This document shows, piece by piece, positions 14,001-18,368 of a stretch of 18,368 nt of DNA. Location: positions 1 through 18,368 of the forward strand of contig CAJUTJ010000085.1 of the NCBI GenBank assembly GCA_910589655.1, read 5' to 3'. The notes under the pieces were generated by a model that worked only from the letters and a program-made list of their open reading frames with translations, was not told the DNA's origin and did no database searches. The number at the start of each line of letters is the position of its first letter. The stretch's first letter is position 1. Source of the stretch: an uncultured Acetatifactor sp. (GTDB taxonomy: Bacteria > Bacillota > Clostridia > Lachnospirales > Lachnospiraceae). The translations under genes were made by a program, and so were the position numbers.

Positions 14001-14205
14001 GAAATATCACCTCTGTCCTTTTTCCGTATTCGTCTCTGATCGGCAGGTTTTTCTGCCTCTCGGGTATCATCCATGCGTGGCCGAAACGTACAATACCCTC
14101 AATCCGGTTCCCTTCACACAGTTTTTGGACACGCCGCTCAGATATTCCCCATTTCTCCGCCGCTTCTTTTACAGAAATATAATCTAACAATTTCGACACC
14201 CCCAT
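13993..14205 (-). CDS. Excisionase-type helix-turn-helix protein (70 aa)
   Basis: A small DNA-binding protein whose core is YISVKEAAEKWGISERRVQK, then an RIEGIVRFGHAWMIP wing. This is the MerR/excisionase-like HTH pattern in which the wing carries a conserved Trp-x-x-Pro. The start is uncertain: ATG at 14203-14205 is used, and a GTG at 14197-14199 is equally plausible. It overlaps the truncated LysR gene, and such HTH-LysR pairs are familiar to me from Lachnospiraceae genomes. It would act as a DNA-bending or repressor protein for the pair. The C-terminal RDEYGKRTEVIFHV reads as an ordinary tail. Confidence 0.7.
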   Translation of the reverse strand: MGVSKLLDYISVKEAAEKWGISERRVQKLCEGNRIEGIVRFGHAWMIPERQKNLPIRDEYGKRTEVIFHV

Positions 14206-14279
14206 TGATATATTTCCATTATATACGGAGAAACGAATAAATGCAAACATAGATATATGCCACAAGTCCTAAATTTTTA

Positions 14280-14729
14280 TTAAAAAGACTTTATCACATA
14301 CTTTTGAAACTTCTCCGGCACATCATAGTTTTTTAGATGTTCATAGCCAGCCAGTTCTTTGTTCCCGCTTGAATCAACACGATAAACCAGTTCGTCATAT
14401 CCTAAAGGATTATGCGCCCCTACCTGTGGGGTAACACCGAATTTTACGGAAATAAATCCCGGCTCTTTCTTCCCAATATCTACAATCGTTATTTCATAAT
14501 CGTAAACTGCTATTTCTCCCGAATAATATTTTGAATAGAAATTCGTAACCACATTGGTGATGTCCTCAATAAATAATGCTATAACCAGTTCATCCGTGAC
14601 TTCTTCCTTGGTTGCAGCATCCGCATTGAATGTCTCTATGGTCGAATTCCTATTTCTATTAAAAATATTGAACAATAAAAATGCCAGTAAAATTAGCAGA
14701 CAGGCGGTTATAAACCTATATTTTTTCAT
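14280..14729 (-). CDS. DUF3888-like membrane-anchored protein
   Basis: 149 residues with a hydrophobic N-terminal segment (about 6-23) that acts as a signal or anchor, then an exported domain. The pattern DELVIALFIEDITNVVTNFY, a beta segment (YDYEITIVDIG) and VGAHNPLGYDELVYRV fits DUF3888, in which an acidic LL-x-P-x-I helix is followed by a G-x-H-N-P-P loop. The match is from memory and moderate. The ribosome site GGAG stands five bases before the ATG. It is the first of three minus-strand genes that run into the HTH and truncated LysR genes with a gap of about 75 bp. Function is unknown for the family. Confidence 0.65.
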   Translation of the reverse strand: MKKYRFITACLLILLAFLLFNIFNRNRNSTIETFNADAATKEEVTDELVIALFIEDITNVVTNFYSKYYSGEIAVYDYEITIVDIGKKEPGFISVKFGVTPQVGAHNPLGYDELVYRVDSSGNKELAGYEHLKNYDVPEKFQKYVIKSF

Positions 14730-14860
14730 AAGGCTCCATGCTTTTTATTACTATATCTACACCACGCCTATCTGCAATATTCCATTGGCATTTACATAGA
14801 GCCGTTTCCATGTTTGTGTCATATCCCCCATATTTCAACAGCATTTTTCTACAAACGGGC

Positions 14861-14939
14861 GAAACTCCATACTTTCACGGAAACTCTCATACTTTCACGC
14901 AAAACTCGGATACTATCACGGAAACTCCCGACTTTTGCC
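14861..14939. repeat. Iteron-like direct repeats (about 20 bp, three to four copies)
   Basis: The unit GAAACTCCATACTTTCACG (14861-14879) is repeated as GAAACTCTCATACTTTCACG (14880-14899), a diverged copy CAAAACTCGGATACTATCACG (14900-14920) and a partial copy from 14921. The period of 19-21 bp is about two helix turns, as for binding sites of a plasmid or element replication initiator. No initiator gene is present in the window. The 512-bp stretch 14730-15241 contains no convincing gene. Confidence 0.75.
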
Positions 14940-14977
14940 TGATAGTACGATTTTTTCCCCAATCGCCATCCTATCAG
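14939..14977. repeat. Nested hairpin next to the iteron-like repeats
   Basis: CTGATAG (14939-14945) pairs with CTATCAG (14971-14977), and inside it CGATT (14948-14952) pairs with AATCG (14961-14965). It follows the repeats directly and could be part of an origin or a weak terminator. A further imperfect hairpin, GAGG-A-TCACC with GGTGA-ACC-CCTC, lies at about 15003-15033. Confidence 0.5.
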
Positions 14978-15148
14978 CGGCATCAAAAACCCACAAAAAG
15001 AGAGGATCACCAGTCGCCCCGGTGAACCCCTCCAATCCTGAAAACCCTTGATTTCAAGCCATTTCTCTATACTTTTGCCAAATCGTTCTAAATTCCTATG
15101 GCATCAATTCTGAATAGCCGCCTGTGCCACTGTTAGATTTTGATGACT

Positions 15149-15185
15149 TTTACCCCTGGGGTAAATGATTTACCCCTTTTACCCC
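15149..15185. repeat. TTTACCCC repeat cluster
   Basis: TTTACCCC and GGGGTAAA form a perfect 8+1+8 palindrome at 15149-15165. Two further direct copies of TTTACCCC follow at 15169-15176 and 15178-15185. Four copies in 37 bp, one inverted, look like a protein-binding cluster. It lies about 55 bp beyond the 3' end of the alarmone-synthetase gene, so it probably belongs to the element on its left. Confidence 0.65.
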
Positions 15186-15241
15186 ACCTATAATTTCACT
15201 TTGCAAATAAAAACAAAATATGACAAAGCAACACCTAATTT

Positions 15242-16039
15242 CTATTTTCCCATTATTATATCATCAATTATTGAACGTCCTTCTATTAAAACATTATCAT
15301 CCAAGATATCTACATTTTCTTCTCGCTCTGCTATAGACTTCATCAAATCACCTAATGTATCGCAATCTCCTGCTAATGAACTTAAAACAGAAGATGTCTT
15401 TTTCAATAATGCCTCCTCAGCAATATCAAAATACTCTTTTTTATACAATAACTTATGGTTGATTTCACTCCATCCCTCTTCAAAAATACTCCTTGTCTGT
15501 ATTTCTATTGGAACCATTATCCCATCTTCATTATGCCGTATAGTGTAATGGATAGATCTATAATCAACTCCATATTGAAACTCTACATTCTTTAAGCCTT
15601 GATAAATTTTCTTATCATCTCCTTCTCTCAATTTAACTTGTGGCTTTTCACAGAAATTCTTTTTATAATTTGATGTGATAACTTTGTGCAATGGTAAATA
15701 ATCGCTTTTAAACACATATAATGCTCTTATACCAATAATATCCGTTATCTCAATCAGATATGTATCTTTATTAAACCTAATATCAGTTTCCTCATATTCT
15801 ACAGCTTTTCTAATTATTTTTTCTATAAGGTGTTCTGAATCCTTTATTCGAAATTTAACTGAATGAACATGTGGTAAATTACCAATTTCATTCACATAAT
15901 CCGCGGCAATTCTTTTAAATTCATCCAGTTTTGAATTATAATCTTGTTCGATATCCATCAATGTATCCCACGATAATCCCGATTGATAAAACATCTCTTC
16001 ATTCTTATATTCTTTAAAAAAAGACTGCTGATTAATCAT
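15242..16039 (-). CDS. Small alarmone synthetase-like (RelA/SpoT domain) protein, candidate toxSAS
   Basis: 265 residues with a single RelA/SpoT nucleotidyltransferase domain (about 40-205) and no hydrolase or regulatory domain. Synthetase residues are in place: VKFRIKDSEHLIEKI with R64, K66 and K74, TDIIGIRAL with D100, G103 and R105, VDYRSIHY with Y160, R161 and H164, EIQTRS with E179, Q181 and R183, then W190, E192 and H195 in WSEINH. Such proteins transfer pyrophosphate from ATP to a guanine nucleotide, or in toxic members to ATP/ADP or to the CCA end of tRNA. Its ATG overlaps the stop of the gene before it (ATGA), the layout of a toxin following its partner. The cassette is clearly more A+T-rich than its surroundings. 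The enzyme class is well supported; toxicity and substrate are inferred. Confidence 0.82.
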   Translation of the reverse strand: MINQQSFFKEYKNEEMFYQSGLSWDTLMDIEQDYNSKLDEFKRIAADYVNEIGNLPHVHSVKFRIKDSEHLIEKIIRKAVEYEETDIRFNKDTYLIEITDIIGIRALYVFKSDYLPLHKVITSNYKKNFCEKPQVKLREGDDKKIYQGLKNVEFQYGVDYRSIHYTIRHNEDGIMVPIEIQTRSIFEEGWSEINHKLLYKKEYFDIAEEALLKKTSSVLSSLAGDCDTLGDLMKSIAEREENVDILDDNVLIEGRSIIDDIIMGK

Positions 16040-16578
16040 TTTTTCAATGTACTCCTATTCCCATTAGCTGTAAAAAAACAACAAATTGCCATTTCCAAAG
16101 ATTGAGCTGTAAAAACTCTAAATTTGAAATTATAAAACCACAAATTTGCCATTTCTAAAAGAGTCTGTTTTTGAATAATATCTTTATGTGAACAATGCCA
16201 TTTCATTTTCGCTACCAAATTATTCACAATAAAAAGTTCATTTATGTATAAATCTGTATCTTTTTCCACATTAGAAACCAATTGAATTGGCTGACGACGC
16301 AAAAACCAATAACTACTATACGCATACACCTTATTTAGATTAGCATGATCTATTCCATGAAACTCTTTCATTCTTATCATATCCGCAAAGTAATCACAAA
16401 CTGCATACCCTAAACGCCTACTATTAATTTGTACACAATCAGAGAGCCCTTTTTTCTCAATAAACTTCTTGGCATCAGAATACCAAACTCCAAAGCGCTC
16501 CTGTAAATCCTCTATTGTATAATGATCCAAAATAAAATCGTACTCTATTTCATACCCCTGACCTTCTTTTGTTCCCAT
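16036..16578 (-). CDS. Hypothetical protein coupled to the alarmone synthetase-like gene
   Basis: 180 residues and no family recognised. The N-terminal 50 residues (YTIEDLQERFGVWYSDAKKFIEKKGL) look like a small helix-turn-helix or helical bundle. The middle is rich in Tyr, Trp and Arg (NKVYAYSSYWFLRRQPIQL), and the C-terminal part is helical with several aromatics and Cys (LWFYNFKFRVFTAQSLEMAICC). There is no signal or membrane segment. The ATG follows AGGAGA at slightly long spacing. The four-base overlap with the synthetase gene implies fixed stoichiometry, so it is a candidate antitoxin, specificity subunit or sensor of that enzyme. The role rests on position only. Confidence 0.7.
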   Translation of the reverse strand: MGTKEGQGYEIEYDFILDHYTIEDLQERFGVWYSDAKKFIEKKGLSDCVQINSRRLGYAVCDYFADMIRMKEFHGIDHANLNKVYAYSSYWFLRRQPIQLVSNVEKDTDLYINELFIVNNLVAKMKWHCSHKDIIQKQTLLEMANLWFYNFKFRVFTAQSLEMAICCFFTANGNRSTLKK

Positions 16579-16619
16579 ACTAAACTTTCTCCTGCTATTT
16601 ATAATAATCCATTAAAGTC

Positions 16620-16647
16620 AAAAAGAGTCTGACTAATAGTCAGACTC
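16620..16647 (-). terminator. Terminator inside the alarmone-synthetase cassette
   Basis: On the minus strand GAGTCTGACT pairs perfectly with AGTCAGACTC across a 3-base loop, and TTTTT follows. It starts eight bases after the stop of the 70-residue gene and precedes the two downstream genes, which have no evident promoter of their own. Partial read-through would give an excess of the first gene's product over the last two. Confidence 0.85.
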
Positions 16648-16654
16648 ACATTTG

Positions 16655-16867
16655 TCAATTCAAATCTAAAAAGTCTTGTGAATCAGCATCATCCAAATAT
16701 TCTTCAAACGCCTTTTGATCATCCAATAAGACTGTTTTTTTATAATTCGGTCCTTTATTTTCAGATGTATCCTTTTTATATCGATTTGACATAAAATCTT
16801 TTTTGAAATTATTCATTTCACGAAGTGCGTCTTCATCAAATCTATATTGTTCAAATTGAGCGCTCAT
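16655..16867 (-). CDS. Small acidic protein (70 aa), first gene of the alarmone-synthetase cassette
   Basis: No family recognised. The N-terminal half is mixed-charge and helical (DEDALREMNNFKKDFMSNRY), the middle is Lys/Asn-rich and probably unfolded, and the C-terminus is strongly acidic (AFEEYLDDADSQDFLDL). The ATG follows GAGGAAA seven bases upstream and lies behind a strong promoter. A small, highly charged, partly disordered protein made in excess of the genes behind it, because of the terminator after its stop, is what one expects of a neutralising antitoxin. That is inference from layout. It could equally be an unrelated small regulatory protein. Confidence 0.68.
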   Translation of the reverse strand: MSAQFEQYRFDEDALREMNNFKKDFMSNRYKKDTSENKGPNYKKTVLLDDQKAFEEYLDDADSQDFLDLN

Positions 16868-16909
16868 GGCGTTTCCTCTTCTCTTTCCTAAACCAACCGT
16901 GGCTTAATA

Positions 16910-16938
16910 ATTCTAGCATAGAAAAGACCTTTTGTAAA
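16910..16938 (-). promoter_or_regulatory. Promoter of the alarmone-synthetase cassette
   Basis: On the minus strand TTTACA (16933-16938), exactly 17 bp, then TAGAAT (16910-16915), with TG one base before the -10 making it an extended -10. Transcription would start near 16903, about 36 bases before the ATG of the small acidic protein. This is the best consensus promoter in the window and shows no shared-regulon box. Confidence 0.8.
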
Positions 16939-17124
16939 TACATTTTTTTGCTTTTTTGCAATACCACTACAATTTTATCCATATTATAAATTCTCTTAAA
17001 TTTTACCATCAATATATGGTGGTTGTCAATCATTTTTTACTATATATTGTTTCAACCTTTATTTTCCGCTTGCTAATCCGCCAAAACAGAGGTAAGCTAC
17101 GACACCACGGAAGGAGGGATTGGA

Positions 17125-17433
17125 TTGGAAAAAGATTCTGCATTGTACCAGCTCATGCTCGTCCGCATGAACGGTATCATGAACGACATCACAAACAGTG
17201 ACGGGGAATATCAGGAGATCGTCCGGAAGTCTGAGGAATATTCCGGCAGGCTGGAAAGGATAGGGCTGCCAGTGGATATCCGTATGCTGGTCGATGATTA
17301 CGTTAGCGAACAGAACGCGCTCATTTCCCGGTATGGGATGCTCGCCTACCTGTTGGGATTTTCCGACTGCAAGGCCATGTTCTTGGGGAAAGGTCTGCCG
17401 ACAGAAGTAAAAGAAATGAATACCGAATTGTAA
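17125..17433 (+). CDS. Hypothetical mobile-element protein (102 aa)
   Basis: It starts at a TTG (17125-17127) preceded by AAGGAGGG six bases upstream; no ATG in frame has a comparable site. The product is soluble and helical, with GLPVDIRMLVDDYVSEQNAL and ISRYGMLAYLLGFSDCKAMF as its most distinctive stretches. I recall similar proteins of about 100 residues (possibly the DUF6809 group) near phage and conjugative-element genes in Lachnospiraceae; the domain name is uncertain and no function is known. It lies right at the switch from the A+T-rich cassette (ending near 17070) to G+C-richer phage-like DNA. It converges on the amidase fragment with a shared terminator between them. Confidence 0.75.
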   Translation: MEKDSALYQLMLVRMNGIMNDITNSDGEYQEIVRKSEEYSGRLERIGLPVDIRMLVDDYVSEQNALISRYGMLAYLLGFSDCKAMFLGKGLPTEVKEMNTEL

Positions 17434-17447
17434 CTGCAAAAAAGCCG

Positions 17448-17502
17448 GACAGGACGGAAAGGCTGCGCCCACAGCCCTTCCGCCCTGTCTCTCTTTCGTT
17501 TT
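17448..17502 (+). terminator. Bidirectional terminator between convergent genes
   Basis: GACAGG-A-CGGAA pairs with TTCCG-C-CCTGTC (arms 17448-17459 and about 17478-17489), with further pairing toward the loop. TCTCTTTCGTTTT follows on the plus strand, and the minus strand continues into TTTTTTG. It therefore fits both the small hypothetical gene and the convergent phage fragments. Confidence 0.85.
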
Positions 17503-17596
17503 AAATAAATATCCATACCTCCAACCCAGCGTACCTGTTGGATTTTGACCACTGCGGGTGTTTCTTGAACCACGCCCGCTCGTCATCCGGCGTGAC
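17501..17596 (-). pseudogene. C-terminal fragment of an unidentified phage-type gene
   Basis: In a frame different from the amidase, the minus strand reads QLTVTPDDERAWFKKHPQW, then SKSNRYAGLEVWIFI and a TAA at 17501-17503. The composition looks like a real protein end rather than random translation, and it begins just where the amidase frame hits its stop. It appears to be the tail of another gene joined to the amidase by a deletion. No ribosome site or start codon is visible for it. Identity unknown. Confidence 0.35.
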
Positions 17597-17598
17597 CG

Positions 17599-18368
17599 TC
17601 AGCTGCCAAGCTGCGGCGTGTCAAAGGACAGCCCCGTTTTGCCCCTCTGCGTCACGCCAAGACCGCAGAAATTATTCTGCTTTAAGCTGACCGCAGAGCC
17701 GGAGAAAGTGAAATTCCCCGTTTCGAGGCAGGACTGCGCAAAGGCGATGTCGCCCCTCACGCCCTCCGCCTCCCCTTCCGAAAGGTAGAACGGGATCACA
17801 TCCAATACAGCCTGCGCCACGGACGGGTTCTTCTTTTTCAGGTATGATTTCATCTGTTCTGCAGTCGCCGCCGATTTCCCCATAATGGCGGTAAGGGAAT
17901 CCTCCGCTGTGCCTCCCTCCATAGCCGCCTTGATGTCTTTTCGGAACTGCCCCATCGACAATCCAAACTTACACCATAAATGCTCCACGTCACCGTGGTT
18001 ACTGGCAATGCCCCTTTTACATCCCTCGGAATGGGAAATCACCACACCGTCCGCCATAGGGTCTAAGCCGAACTGCTGACAGAGATATGCGAATAATTCC
18101 ACCGCGCATTTATAGGTGGCAAGCACATGGCTCTTCGTATTCTCCCCGTCCCCGGTCTCCGCCCATGATGCGCCGCCTGCATACTTAATGGTGGCAGGCT
18201 CCGTCATCTCCACACCGATGTGGGTATTGTTCGCGCCGCCTCCGCTGTGCCACCCACGGAAATCCCACGGGAGCAGTTGGTACACATCCCCGTCCGGCTC
18301 GATAATGGCATGGACGCAGGCATTGGCATCAGCCCTGTTCCAGTTCTTCATGAACACATCCGCCTTTG
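17599..18368 (-). pseudogene. Phage endolysin: N-acetylmuramoyl-L-alanine amidase with glucosaminidase domain, truncated
   Basis: The frame is open to the right edge, where it reads KADVFMKNWNRA, so the true start and the first zinc-binding His are outside the window. The visible part holds an Amidase_2-type domain (VHAIIEPDGDVYQLLPWDFR, GWHSGGGANNTHIGVEM, VVISHSEGCKRGIASNH). After a short linker comes a glucosaminidase-like domain (DIAFAQSCLETGNFTF, QNNFCGLGVTQRG, LSFDTPQLG). Both cut peptidoglycan, the first at the lactyl-amide bond and the second in the glycan. A TGA stops the frame right after FDTPQLG, where family members continue, and the adjoining bases encode the tail of something else in another frame. 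The 3' end therefore looks deleted or frameshifted. Domain calls are secure; loss of activity is inferred. Confidence 0.75.

Noticed and set aside
14861..14939. CRISPR array
   Set aside because: Repeats are adjacent without spacers of regular size, there are only three to four diverged copies, and no cas gene is present.
16851..17033. Minus-strand reading frame of 60 residues upstream of the small acidic protein
   Set aside because: It spans the strong promoter and the start region of the acidic-protein gene, has no ribosome site and reads like translated A+T-rich intergenic DNA.

Overview
The window looks like a chromosomal accessory region from a gut Bacillota, most likely a Lachnospiraceae-type Clostridia. 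The reasons are AGGAGG-type ribosome sites, short A+T-rich intergenic gaps, VanR/VanS-like regulators, a DUF3888-like gene and mobile-element proteins familiar from that group. The assignment is by resemblance only. No rRNA, tRNA or CRISPR array was seen.

Layout. Bases 1-960 are a mosaic of small fragments on the minus strand: a piece of a phage DUF2800 protein joined to a truncated membrane peptide, then two small hypothetical genes. Bases 983-9401 are one long minus-strand gene set, in transcription order: a large solute-binding lipoprotein with an extra N-terminal domain, a membrane-fusion/adaptor protein with a very long coiled coil, a MacB-like membrane protein with no dedicated ATPase nearby, two carbohydrate-type (CUT1) permeases and a UgpC/MsmK-type ATPase. 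Mixing importer parts with exporter-type parts in one operon is unusual. Bases 9676-10248 encode a further lipoprotein on the minus strand. Divergently, 10557-12399 encode an OmpR-family response regulator and its VanS-like kinase, and 12578-13489 a VanY-like D,D-carboxypeptidase.

These parts appear to be one regulon. The transporter operon, the lipoprotein and the vanY-like gene each carry the same 63-bp promoter: an identical 18-base box (CATTTTTTCTTAGGAAAA), 12 bp, an identical ATTCAAAAT, 18 bp, then a -10 hexamer. Spacing is exact in all three and orientation always points at the gene. The simplest reading is that the local two-component system senses an envelope signal and switches on a cell-wall carboxypeptidase, a lipoprotein and the hybrid transporter. 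That is inference; the shared promoter is directly visible.

Bases 13600-14729 hold a truncated LysR-type gene overlapping an excisionase-like HTH gene, plus a DUF3888-like gene. Bases 14730-15241 carry no gene but do carry about 20-bp iteron-like repeats, hairpins and TTTACCCC repeats, which look like a replication or regulatory region of a mobile element. Bases 15242-16867 are a clearly A+T-rich three-gene cassette: a small acidic protein, a terminator hairpin, a hypothetical protein and a RelA/SpoT-type small alarmone synthetase, with a strong promoter in front. It resembles a toxSAS toxin-antitoxin or phage-defence module. From about 17070 to the right edge the DNA is G+C-richer and phage-like: a small hypothetical gene, a shared terminator, a fragment of another gene, and the 3' part of an amidase/glucosaminidase endolysin that appears cut and fused out of frame.
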